From Promerops cafer (taxonomy: Eukaryota > Chordata > Aves > Passeriformes > Nectariniidae), in the NCBI GenBank assembly GCA_013398275.1, contig VZSE01005880.1, positions 64,571 through 128,570 on the forward strand: a stretch of 64,000 nt of DNA, in the 5' to 3' direction. The notes below the pieces were generated by a model that saw only the letters and a list, made by a program, of their open reading frames with translations, did not search any database and was not told the DNA's origin. Position 1 is the first letter of the stretch. Every line of letters begins with the position of its first letter. Below are positions 39,190-51,267 of this stretch, piece by piece. Made by a program: the position numbers and the translations under genes.

Positions 39190-39724
39190 CTGACCACCTG
39201 TACTCAGCACTGGTGAGGCCACACCTCGAGTGCTGTGTCCAGTTTTAGGCCCCTGACTACAAGAAGGACACTGAGGGGCTGGACCATGTCCAGAGAAGGG
39301 CAGTGGAGCTGGTGAAGGGTCTGGAACACAAGTGTTATGGGGAGAACTTGAATGAGCTGGGGTTGTTTAGCCTGGAGAAAAGGAGGATGAAGGGCAGCCT
39401 TATTCTCTTTACAACTACCTAAAAGAAGGTTGTTATTGAGGTGGGGGTCAGTCTTTTCTCCCAGGTAACACGACCAGGCAAAAGGGCCTCGAGTCACACC
39501 AAAAGTAGTTTCGATTGGACATTAGGAAGAATTTCTTCACTGTCAAGCATTGGAACAGGCTGCCCAGAGAAATGTTAAAATCTCCATCCCTGGAGATACT
39601 TGAAAAATGTGTAGATGTGGTGCTTAGGGACAGGTTTAGTGACAGACTTGGCAGTGTGTGAGGTTAATGGTTGAACTCTGTGATCTTAAGAGTCTTCTCC
39701 AACCTTAAAGATTCTATGGCTATC
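35205..39724 (+). mobile_element. Large 5'-truncated CR1 LINE with decayed endonuclease and reverse transcriptase
   Basis: Plus-strand CR1 beginning near GAAGTGCATCTACACCACCG and ending CAACCTTAAAGATTCTATGG. If the duplicated unit is collapsed, the element is about 2.5 kb. Residual protein blocks include endonuclease-like DLLFANREGLVDNAG, the basic segment NLATAIKDKKKCFSK, the RT block PQGSALGPVLFNFFIND (36725-36775 and 38786-38836), and C-terminal FRLDIRKNFF-type remnants. Stops and frameshifts break it throughout. The usual FADD catalytic box is replaced by CAGN, so it cannot be active. It is antisense to CELF1. Confidence 0.9.
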
Positions 39725-41699
39725 ATTTGACAATCTACAATCCTTTAATGCCCATTTTTATCTCCATGCCAAAGACTTCCATTTTGGAAGGGGCTCATGT
39801 CTGCAGAAATTTTATTTGAACACACACATGTTTCAGCATGGTAAATGTGTATATGACAAGAGTCAATACAGAGGTAGGATTGACTCCTTACCTCAAAGAA
39901 AAGCTGACTCCTCCTCATTTTTATTCTCTGTGCCAGACCAGAAGCAGAATGCCATCAATTTTATTCTGATATATCTCTGCAGTGTTAATCATGATGAGGC
40001 ATTTCATACTGGGACGTATACAAACAATTTTATACACCATTATTAGATGTTCAAGAAAAGACTCCATCCTCTTCCATTTGGACACCTTTCTTATTCACAT
40101 TTAGGCAGATAAATTCAACTTTACTTTGCTCTTAAGATGAGAAACCATGGGTCTTTCACTGAATCAAAGTGACTTATTTTCATCAACCAGAAACTTGGTG
40201 ATTATCTTGCTATTTAAATAATCTGATTGTTTTGTTATTTAAGTAATCCAAATATATTGATTCTGGACCTGGGTTTTGCAATTGGAGAATCACATGAGTT
40301 TGAAAAACTAGGCCTAGTCAGTTTAGTCTGTCTCAAAAGATGCAAATTCTTCAGAAAAAAGCCACAAACATAATGATCAGTATTCTCTCTTTCCAATCTT
40401 CTGTATGGTCCTAACGGACAGCAAAGGAGCAGGAAGCGCAAAGTACAGAGCACCAGTCATTAGAAAAGAAGCTGAGTGTTTTGCAACCCACACAATGCCT
40501 GGAGACAAATGCCCTCAAACCGGTACTTCCAAACACAGAGGTCAACCACCAATTCTCTAAAAAATCACTTGAAAATCAAGGTGTTCCTGGATTTCTTTAA
40601 CGAACTTTAGATCTTTCTACCCTGGGGAGTAACATATGGAGAGACAGGATATCCTGCCCTTTAAAGACAAATTTGTTTTTCTTTCTGATATAGACATAAC
40701 TAAATCCTTCCCAATGTATTTATGAAAACTGTAGCAAATGTCTGTCCATAGCAGAAAACAACTCTTTCCTCAAGACAATATAAAAACTCAATTCTCCCTG
40801 GTTGTCTACAGACCAAAGCACACCTTAAATATTTCTGCCATAGCAGAGGTAATTCACTGGAAGAACAAACATCACTAAACTTTGGTTGTGGTGATACTGA
40901 TAGTGTTACTTAACACAACAGTTACAGGTCAATTGTCTCAGAAGTGAACTGAAACTCTTGAGGTGCGCAGTATGAACAGTCTGATACGTTCTTTTGTACT
41001 CCTCTGACCACACAGTAAATCATTCCAACTTCTTAACCAGAGAAACAACTAGATCACAGAAGAGCTTTTTACTGGGTTGTCAAGCTGGCTCCATCTATAA
41101 TGCAAGCTACCATGAGAACCAAACATAAGCAAAGGACACAGCACTAAACTCTCAGCTGGAAACTGAGAAGGGGCAATTGTCTCAGCTGTCACATGAAACT
41201 ACAACCCTTACTGGACTTCTAGCACTAAAAAAATTGCACCAAAAGATCCTCACATTTGACTCCATGCATTTTCATACTGGACTATGTTCCCGTTCTGCTG
41301 CACATAATCAAATTTGTCTCAGCCCATAAGGAGTTGTTCCACTAATACTCACCTTTAGGGTTTTGTGTACTACAGAATACTGCAGACTTGTCCTGGTCAA
41401 GAAATTATTATGAAGACATGCATTTGTACTTTGCAGTTATGTTTCTAAAATTATTAAATTACAGATGGAGTTAAAGATGTCTATTGATTCAGTACTCACA
41501 GTCCTAAACTGTTAACGCTCCCAACCCCCTTTGGCAGTACAAAGGCAGGAAACTGCAGAGTTTAAGGTTCAGGGAGCACTGCTCACTGCAGTGGAAAATG
41601 ACTGCTTTCATCACTGAATGTAAAAACAACATCTCTCTAAACCTTTAAAAGGAAGCTCTACTACACAAATGAGGGATATAAACTTCAGTTGGTTCATAC
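39725..41699. other. Intronic sequence, nothing recognised
   Basis: AT-rich unique sequence between the CR1 end and the putative untranslated exon of CELF1. I see no gene, RNA or repeat family here. Confidence 0.6.
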
Positions 41700-41740
41700 C
41701 TGCAGCTACGCACCTCTCTCCAGCCGTTCCAGTCTTCACT
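41700..41740 (-). other. CELF1: Putative CELF1 5' untranslated exon (41 bases)
   Basis: On the minus strand a strong pyrimidine tract and acceptor TTTCTCCTTATCTTTTAG is followed by AGTGAAGACTGGAACGGCTG, then GAGAGAGG...GCTGCAG, then donor GTATGA. The insert has higher GC and CpG content than its surroundings and no ATG. It lies in the 5' part of CELF1 on the correct strand. Inferred from splice signals only. Confidence 0.5.
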
Positions 41741-44700
41741 CTAAAAGATAAGGAGAAACATATTGAGGACTCCAGAGTTAACATCAGATAATAACAATCA
41801 TTACATGAACTCTACCTGGTAAAGCACTGAGGACTGGGAAAGCAAAGCCTATTTCTAATAACAGAAGTCATCATGAGGTGGTAACAACCCTCAACAGAGT
41901 CAAAACTGAAGTTGCGTATTTCAAATATACATGGTAAATGAAAAGGCGCACAAAAATGGACTGCAAACACAACATGGCTGAAAACAGAAATCTTAGAGCT
42001 TCCTAGCAATGTTCAGTGGACTTATGCCACCTATGTGGCCTTTTGGCAGTCACAACAGAAGCAGCTACCAACAGCAATAGCCACAATCCTAAACTCCTAC
42101 ATGACATTATTTTGACAGCTGCAGCACTAACAGATGACCATGAACCTGCAGAGAGGAGCTCTAATGTACAACTGCATAAATGGAAATGTCTCAAAAAGCG
42201 CTGAATTAGGGAACACAGAATTGAACAACACAAAGAAAAAATGTTATTTCTACACCTTAAGCAAATCATCAGCCAGGAACCATACAGATTTTCTGTACTA
42301 GCACCTCATAAATAGGGGATGCTACTTCATGATTCAGAGTTCTCTTTTTGCAAACTCAGTAACAGACTTGCAACACAAGCTAGTCCGTGTTTAAAAACAA
42401 ACTTGGGATTTTTTATTTGTGGAGTTTCTTGACTTTTTTCCCCCCCCCCAAATAATTTCTTCTCTGCTTCCTCCTGGGTTATTTTGCAGAACTACACTCA
42501 TGTCAGTCTAGCAGTATTTTACAGAAAATCCAAATCTATTTACATATCTATCGTTACCAAACTAAAAACTGCATCCACCAGCAAGGAGAAGAATTACACA
42601 AGGCTATCTGAGCTCCCAAATTTTGACTGCTTTGCAGGCCCCTACTTAACCTTTGTTCTACATTTTTTTTTAGTAAGTGAGAATAAGTGAGCCACATCCT
42701 CTTCTAACTTGCCATGTAATATACTCGTTTATTTATCACATGTACTCATGCCCTCTTTTTCAAAGGGAGATCTCTTAAGAAGTTTCAATTCTTCTAAATT
42801 CTTCCTATTTGTTCAATTTATTTTATAAAGTACTAAAGCCTCTAAAGGAACATAGAATCCTAAACATAAGAACGAAAGTAATTTTCTTATAATATTTGTT
42901 GAAAACAAAACCCAATCCATGAATCCTGACAAACATAACACAGTAATCTGAAATGTGCTTTTTCAAAATTATGAATTTTTCTTTCCTAGAATATTACTCA
43001 AAACTGACTGTTGTTCAGGGAACACTTTATATATTTATTTTTGTTCTGTTCCACAACAACGTTCTGGATTAGGAAGCCCCAATTAGTGACTGAGGCAACC
43101 ATTACCTTAAGACACCTCTTCCACCTCAGCTAGATCCCTCTGCTTTTCTGAAGTTTAATTACAAAATATTTGTTTATGGCCAAAAAAACCTGTCTTAGAT
43201 TCCTGCTAACAGACATTCTTCATGGCTAACTTCTAATGTCTTCAAAACAACATGCAACATAAATTTTTTGCTTATATGCTAAGTTATACTCCTTTGATAA
43301 TCAGCTTCCAGATAAAAAAGTGAAATATACAGCTACTTGTTCTTGCGAATGCTTAAGAATATCTACATAAACAACTTTTTTATGTTAAAAAGAAAATCTT
43401 CACTTCGCACATGTAACTGTAACACTCTAGTGAACTAATTTAAAAACTTCAAAGAAACCTAAAGTGCAGCTAACATAGCCAGAGGAACCCATAATTCTTG
43501 GATACCTTTGGGAAAAAATATACACTACACTGAATCAAAGGCAAAATCCAAGACAATAAAAACTTCAACAAAAACCAAGCATCAAATCTCACAACCACCT
43601 GTAGAAAGCCTGGGAGAGTGCTCTTAAATCACAAATTGTTTTAGTATGGTTTATTTAATTGCATGCAGAATATAAATACACTGAATAATTTAACCGGTTT
43701 ATACATCAGGCAAACCTGGCCAAAAGGCCAAAGAATCTGACAACTGCATTTCTTCTCAGGAAAAATTGGGTCTTGGATCCCTCAGATTAAGATATATACA
43801 TACATACATACATACAGCTGGGTGCTTCTAGCCATGTGTGCAGCATAGTCACTTCTGTAATTAACTGATGGAGCAGTAAGCTCTTGTGCAAAGTAGGTTC
43901 TCCCCAGCCAGCATTTGATGCTGATAACCAACTGTTTTCATAGCTGCATGAGTGTTCTTAGTGCCATCAGCAAAACAATTAATGGGGTAAATTCAGATCT
44001 CTCATCACAGCTTTTATAAAAAATTTTCCTGAAGTTGTCTCCTGACTAAAGTGCTGCAGCTGAGTAGATTTGTCACTTTCAACTAAAAGCTGGGAGGAAC
44101 TACTGACACTATCTGAGTACGCTAGGTAGAAAAACAAAGGTTTAATGCTTAGATTTAACTGCCCTGCCAGATCTAAAAGTGACAAAATATACCCTCACTG
44201 ATCAACAGTTGCAACTTTCGACATGCAAAATAATATAAATAGAACTGCAGCTAGTAATGAAAACAAGTGGCTCCATCCACTAAGAACTAGACAACAGATA
44301 TGAGCCCAATAAATCTAGCAATACTGCTTTTCTACTAAGGGTAAAACTTCTGTCTCACCAGCACCTGGGACCATCTAAGAGAACAGCAGATCATTTAATG
44401 GATTCTGATCAATGAAGTTACTGTCACAGTCAGCACTTTGTCTAGACCAGTTAGTTCTGATTTCTCATTACACTTTCCAGGAACTAATGTTTATGGGATG
44501 CCAAGGTTACCACTGGCAATTAAAGAGCCCAACAGATCAAACAGACCACATAGCTCAACCTCAGATACATCCTGGCGTCAACAGTCTCTCACATAAATCA
44601 GCATTCAGTCTGGACTCACTGCAGATTTACATACTTTCAGGAACCCATATAACCAATAACGAAAATTTGAAAATACAGAAAGAACTATTTCTTTGGAAGT

Positions 44701-46595
44701 ACAGGAGGGAGATAACGATGCATCAAAGAGCGACGGAGCAAGTGCACTACACAGATTAGGAACCGAGAGTCCTACACAAACCAGAGGAAGTTTCAATCAC
44801 TGCACAGCGCAGGCCACAGAAAGTGTCACTTTGTAGCAACCCTTACTAGCGAGGAAATAACACAATAGAGGTAGCAAAGGGAAACTGCTGTGGTATAAAA
44901 ACACTACCAGAGAAGGAAACATACTTTTTTATCTGAGAAGTGCCCTTCTACTGCAATCTTTACACCACCCAAACCTCTCAGCACCAGAAGTTACTTGTTC
45001 AATGTGAGGCCACAGCTCAGTCACTGCGCCTGCTCAATTTATTTTGGCAGACAGAGCTGTCAAATACTGTTCTTCTCAGTGCTGCCAGCGCAAATACTAA
45101 AGGGTATACAAGGTAGCAGACAAACTATACAGTTAGCAAGTTGAATTACTCATGACAGTATGTTCTACTATAAGAATGTAAGTTTTTTCAACTTCAGATG
45201 TACTAGAAAGAACAGAATGAAAAATAGAAGAGGTACACATTTTGGGACCACTGCAGATAAGGACAAAAAGATAGGAAAACATTTAAAATGCTATGCTTCA
45301 AGTTACTCTAACCAGGACATCACAAAATACTTAAGATTTGGGATGTTGATCATATTTGCAATGTCTGTTCCATGTCTAGTCAGCATTTACAGCCCAAACA
45401 CCTCCAAGATTGATCGTTAAGTCTTACAATCCAAAACGAACGCGTCAAAGAGACACTTTAACACTACACACCAATCCTACGATCTACTGTTGAAAACATG
45501 GGACTGGGGTTTAGAAGACATAACTTCTATTATTAACTATGTGGCTGAATGGTAACTTTTTGGTCCTAAGAGTTTCCATTTGTACAATATAGACAAATAT
45601 GTACAAAGAAATAATAATCTTATTTCTTTGAGAAAAGGTATTTTGAAAACTAGTGACAGAATGTATTTAATCAGAGTCGGGAGTATCATCACATTGTTAC
45701 AGTTGCATCTCAGCTGAAAACCTTGTAAACAACTTCACAAAAAAAATTTCCACAAAACATCTGTCTGTTAACAAAATCGAAACAATCTCACCAATAAAAG
45801 ATTTTAGCTTGCTATCTCTCTCCAGATTATGTTATTAAGGGACTCTCAAAATATACCAGGGGTTGCAAATAGACAAAGTACAAACTAAAGCAACATTTCA
45901 TTTACCTTTTGAATGAAGGTCAGAAAGCATGCATTCATGTTTTGCTTTATGGAGACTCTACATGCCACAGGAAGACCCATCACATACAGCAAAGTTTGGT
46001 CTTATTTGGGTAAAAGATTGAGTTTTAGTGAACACAAACAATATTCTCAATTTAACCACTAAGCCTACTCCTAGAAGCAACTGAACTTTAGCTGAACTTG
46101 AACCTCATCCATCTCAGCCACAAGATTCAAACACTAACACTTTCGACTTACCTATCTTTAAAGGCAAGATAAAAAAATCTTAACAGGGAAACCACCCCTG
46201 TGCAATGTTTAGACAGACACAGCTTGCATAGTTCTGTGTTAAAAATTCAAGATACTTACACACCTTTTTTCTGATTGTACAAAAGGGAATAGATTCAAAA
46301 GCAAACAGAGAACAAAGATGTATTGCAGGTCCCCAACAAAGATCCTCAAATGCAATCACTATTCTGTATTACCACACCTAGAATGCCAAAGGAGGACACA
46401 GTGTACACGGCTGTTTCCAGCATCTACTGTTAGCTTCAGGAGGAAAAAAATTTTGAGGTGTCCCAATTTTGAAAGAAAAGAATTGAACTATATACAAAAT
46501 TCTGAGTAGGTCTGAAATTCTGTATTTGCAAAATGTTGAAGTACAAACATTTATACTTTATTTCAAAGAAGCACAACTAAGAAAGACTGATTTAC
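41741..46595 (-). other. CELF1: Probable CELF1 5' intron
   Basis: Nearly 4.9 kb of AT-rich sequence between the two putative untranslated exons. A (TACA)n microsatellite lies at about 43797-43815. No gene recognised. Confidence 0.5.
43797..43815. repeat. (TACA)n microsatellite
   Basis: About five tandem TACA units, preceded by a short TATA run. Short enough to be stable or mildly polymorphic. Confidence 0.85.
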
Positions 46596-46680
46596 CTGAA
46601 GCTTGTATGTGTCTTGCTTGGCTTATATTAGACAAATACTTGCCATGAACTCTACTGTGCAGAATCTGCCATTGCCACGC
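46596..46680 (-). other. CELF1: Putative CELF1 5' untranslated exon (85 bases) with two tiny uORFs
   Basis: The minus strand has acceptor TTTTTACTCTTTGGTTTGCAG at its upstream edge and donor CTTCAG|GTAAAT at 46595. Inside are two short upstream ORFs, each opened and closed in the exon: MADSAQ-stop and MASICLI-stop. If the exon is used in mature CELF1 mRNA these could lower translation from the main start. The assignment rests on splice signals, strand and position only. Confidence 0.5.
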
Positions 46681-49011
46681 CTGCAAACCAAAGAGTAAAA
46701 ATATGCTCAATTATTTTTATCTTTATTTTGTAACAGGCACATGGTATATCCTTTGCAGAAGTAAATGGATACAAATTACATTCATTTACATCTGCAAAGA
46801 AAAGTTACTGCTCTGTTATAGCCAAGCGATTCAAATCACTTTTAACAGCAAAAAATTTTCATTAACACTTGAAGAGATTTAATATTGAGTGTACAGAGCT
46901 GAAGCTTTAAAACATATTTCATACTATTTCTTTTTCTCCATCAGAGGCAAATGTTGGCATTGCTGTGGGAACATCAACTTAGGAATGTCCCACTTTTGCT
47001 CTAAAATACAAATTTAACAAAATGTAACCATTTCACTGCAAAGCAGTTCTTCCTAAGTCCAGATTTCTGAAGGTTTCTCATTTGTCATCATTTGTATATA
47101 CTTTGATTTTTTTTTGCAACATTTACTCCCCTCTTCAGTATCTTTATATAGTATCTGAAACATACGGCCGTAAATAATACAGAAAAACTGTATTAAAAAA
47201 AGTGCATTCATTTACAATCTACTGAAAACACACAAATACCTGAACACATGCCATGAAGCACCACTTTTGTGCGACTACCAATCACAAATGTAATGCCACA
47301 CTTCAGATGAACTTTCCTCTGTGTGAAGAAGTTTTCATTCCTAGTTACAAACTTGTGAATACAACTAATATAATGCCTTTCCTACTGGTACCAGCAGCCT
47401 TTTACTCCACAAACTACCTTCATGGTCCATTTGTGACTCTGACACCCTCTCCAGGCTACTCATCTCCAGTGGCTGATGCTCACTGATTCTTGTGTCAGCA
47501 CAGCAAGGTCTGCTTGCTCCTCTCACTTGCCAAAGCCTCAGAAACTCTCCCTGCTATACAAGGCTGGATCTATAACTTGATCTTAGATTTTAGCTGGATG
47601 GGTGCAGAAGGATCAAGAGTATTAATTAATGTACTTTGCCAAGAACTAGAGGGTCAGTACTTGCTTGAAGTCTTATGCACGTATTTTCAATGTTCTTCAC
47701 TTACACACTTATCCATCAATTCATTTCCATTCACTTTTACTGGAAGGCAAAGTATGACACCTGCTAGCAGTTTTCCAGTGCTAGCTGGAAGAGATTCCAC
47801 AAACTTATGGCAAAACTAAGTTCTATAATACAGCTTTGCCTGCATAAGCATGCAGAATAGACATAAATATACATCTGGATTCTCTATACCTCATGCCTAG
47901 ATTCTGGAGGCACCTTATACTTCCAAAACCTTGCATGTGACATTCTGTGCAGCACATAATTTTCTCTCTGTCCTTATATCAGAAAAACTCACCAATTTCT
48001 TCCCAAATGAACAGCAGGCTTTCTGTAGAGCAGCATCAAACACAGTGTGCACCAAATACTGCATTCATTAAGAAGTATGTTAAGACAACATTTAGGACTT
48101 TGCTGTCTAGAACCAAATTATATGTGCCCCAGCAGGCACCACAGGCAAACAATTGTCTCTTAATATTTTCAGGTTATACAACTGAGAAGACTGGATATGA
48201 GCTCTCCACAAACATTCAATAGAAATGGAGAAGAAATACAAAGGAATAGATTGCGATACTCCCACTATAGATCCAGTTTAAGCTGGTGCTCTTGCCAAAA
48301 GAACAGTGCACAATTCTTTCCTCACCAGCTGTCCATCCCCACCTCTGTGTAATAAGCCTGAGAAAGGAAATGGTCAAGGTGTGATCTTGTCCACCATGAA
48401 CAACAGAAAAATAATAGTTTTAACCCAGACATGCTCCTAGACTCAATTCACTGCACAACCACACAAGATGTTCTTGGTAGCAAAAAAGGAAAGGAAAAAC
48501 ACATGCAAAATGGCACAAGCCTCTTTCAGAGCAATACTGGCAGATGCTCATTTAAATTACTCATGGAACTAGATCATCAGGTACTGAATTTCACACAATT
48601 TAATCTCCTTTTTAAAGGCCTCAAGTGATAAACAAGGCTTCCACTGCTTCTGTTAAGAAAACGCTATGCTTGTAAGAATTATATACGTGTCCTTCCATAT
48701 AACCATCTTCACAGTTCCAATTCTTTGTCAGAGGACTGCCTCAGATATTAGAGACAAGTCACTCCATATTCTTGATTAAACAATATGATTTAACTTCTTA
48801 AAATCACAAGTAAATGTTTTCCAACTTTCATTTATTCTTCCTGGAGTTTAATACCTGTAATTACTTCACAATAGCAGTTTTAAGTTTAATCAATTTGAAA
48901 TGCACACTGGATTTAATTCAAAATTCTTGTAATCTTCCCATATGTCCACACTTAACATAACTTTATTATTCCACTGCATAATTATAATATTTTTAAAGGG
49001 CTTATTTTTGT

Positions 49012-49032
49012 AAAAAAAAAAAAAAAAAAAAA
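49012..49032. repeat. Poly-A run (21 bases)
   Basis: Uninterrupted A homopolymer in intronic sequence, without a recognisable retroposed body beside it. Confidence 0.9.
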
Positions 49033-51251
49033 GCAGTAGGGCAAGAAGAAAATAAAAAATTATGCCTTCCTGTGGAATTTCAGTACCTTCAAAGGACATC
49101 AGACAAAAGTTAATTTTTCATTTGTCTCCCACTCTGATTAAACCTCTTCTGCAGATAGGGTGACACAGTCAAGATAGAACGGATTATTGGGTATTCTCCC
49201 TTAAACACAAAAGCATATATGGTAAACAAGATTTCCTGTCTTGACAGCTTGGCTTAACTCTGAACACTGTCACTTTCTCATATATTGCCTTTAGGAAGAT
49301 TCTAACAAAATGGTATGATTGAAATTCCCCAGTGCCATTCTACTACTCAAATGCCCTTGGTGCACGTATATTTATTATTTATTCAGTGTTCTATCCGTTT
49401 CTCATGGCATCTTTCACAGAACAGACACACAGTATTTTTAAACACACAAGAGGCCTTTGAAACTGCCTAATCATACTCCTGCTCCAAGACTACTTGGAGG
49501 AAAAGGTGAGTATGCTACAAGAAAACACTTGAAAGCCAAGGAATCACAAAACTCCAATCACAGCCATCAAACAGTACCAGGAATTGCTTTTAGCTGGTTA
49601 CTCATATAAATGAAAGGTTGTCAGCTAGGGAGTCAGCAAGTGGAAAAGTAGGAAGAGAGGTGGGCAGAGGACCTAATTCTAGCAGAGGATGCCAGAATTA
49701 GGCAAAACATCGAGATACTTCAGGTAACAAGCTTAACATCACTCAGGCTGCGTATTTACAACAAACCACAGGTTTTCCGCATGAAGATGGAAAAAACTAC
49801 TGCAGTGTGTCCCCATTAAACAAAGAATGATCAGAAAACAGCCATACAACTAAGCTGCTTGAGTTGAATCAGTTCAAGAAGATGGCCCTCTGTCACACAT
49901 CAATCACAGGTCCCTGCCTGCAGACATCAGCACAATCCAGACATTGCTAGGCAGCTGAGGTCCACCAATTTGCCTCCAAAATGTCCTTCTTTTAAATTCA
50001 AGAGACACACAGCTTTCTCAGGAGCAAATACATCGAAGACACTTCAGTGGTATGAAAGAAAAATAATTCAAACTGAGCTTATGGAACATGGTCCTAAAGA
50101 AAAAAGGCAGACTCTTGCTAAAATCAATTTCACAACTGAAACAATGTTTTCTCTCTCAAATTCCAGAAACAAAAGACTGATTTGCATAGATATTCAAAAG
50201 ACAGCAGAATTTTTAAGGGGACAGTATTTCTCAAAATTCAGAGAAAGTATCCTATAAACAATTGCCCTCTTTTTCCCTATCAAAAAATTATTGCCACAGT
50301 TAATGGTGTGTATTTGATGGCTGCCAGTATTTTGAGCACCTTTCTGCTACTCAAAGAAGATTGTATCAACAGTTTACTACAGCGTAGCATCTAACAGACT
50401 TTCTGCACTATTTGTTCATCTGATCTACTATTTTAAAAAAGCAATTGTGAATAGTCATCCCAATGTGTGCAGGGCCTCAATACAAAGTTTACACAAGCAC
50501 ACAGGGAAGCCTTAGCTGCAAGTTTCCAGCCCTTCCTAACAAGGTATTTCCTATAAGCCCCATCCCTGAACACCAACTCCTGATTCCAAACTAGGCAGGT
50601 CAGGGTCTAGCTCCTCATTAATCCCCATTGCCCATAACAAGCAAACACAGCACTCAGATCTTCCAGGACAGGATCTAGCTTTCATTAATCTTCAAGGCAG
50701 ACAGTGACAACAGACCTTTTATGGAAGGATACAGGCCTTGGCTAATCACCCCCCAAAGGAGGAAGGGAGATTAAAATCCTCATCCCAGAAGGCAGCAGCT
50801 CTTTTGGAGGTTAAATCTGTGTCTTTCTGATGCCACTGCCACCCACTACAAATTGTCCCTGCAAGACAACTCCTCCATTTCCAGTCCCTAGACTCCCAAA
50901 TTTGGACGAACTGCATTTTACAAAAAAAGGCAACATCCACAAACAGATCACCTTTCACTTGGAACACCAGTCGTCCCCAGAGACGCAGGGACAGACAGAC
51001 AGATGGACATAACAGAGACTGTAAGCCCTGGCTATCAATTCTGCTCAGCAAATGCCCACCAGGCCAGCCACACTGCCTGGTGAGCCAGTGTGCTCTGCTG
51101 GACAAATATAGAAAGCAGAAAGTGGAACAACCCTTTCAGCAGGAGAGATTCTGCTCAGCTCCCTGAGAGGGAGGAGCAGGAGCTGAACCGGCCGAACTGC
51201 TTTACCCATACATGGTCTCTGAAAGAGACCATTGCTAAGACAAGTTCCTTT

Positions 51252-51267
51252 ACACACACACACACAC
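51252..51267. repeat. (CA)n microsatellite, short
   Basis: About eight CA units after TTCCTTTA. Confidence 0.85.

Larger units (their letters stand above)
24182..41699 (-). other. CELF1: CELF1 5' intron (about 17.5 kb) with CR1 copies
   Basis: Sequence between the first coding exon and a putative untranslated exon at 41700. It holds a CR1 at 29644-29975 and a large CR1 at about 35205-39724 that is artefactually or truly duplicated. It also has T/A homopolymers near 33373-33390 and 30535-30560. I found no other coding exon; the open frames outside the repeats are short and unlike any family. Confidence 0.65.

Noticed and set aside
35181..39497. Open frames of 60-181 codons as protein genes
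   Set aside because: They are fragments of CR1 endonuclease and reverse transcriptase or their antisense shadows, and each appears twice only because of the duplication.
42003..42269. Minus-strand 88-codon frame with a hydrophobic LWLLLLVAASVV stretch resembling a signal peptide
   Set aside because: No matching family, no splice partners and intronic position; it is probably a chance frame.
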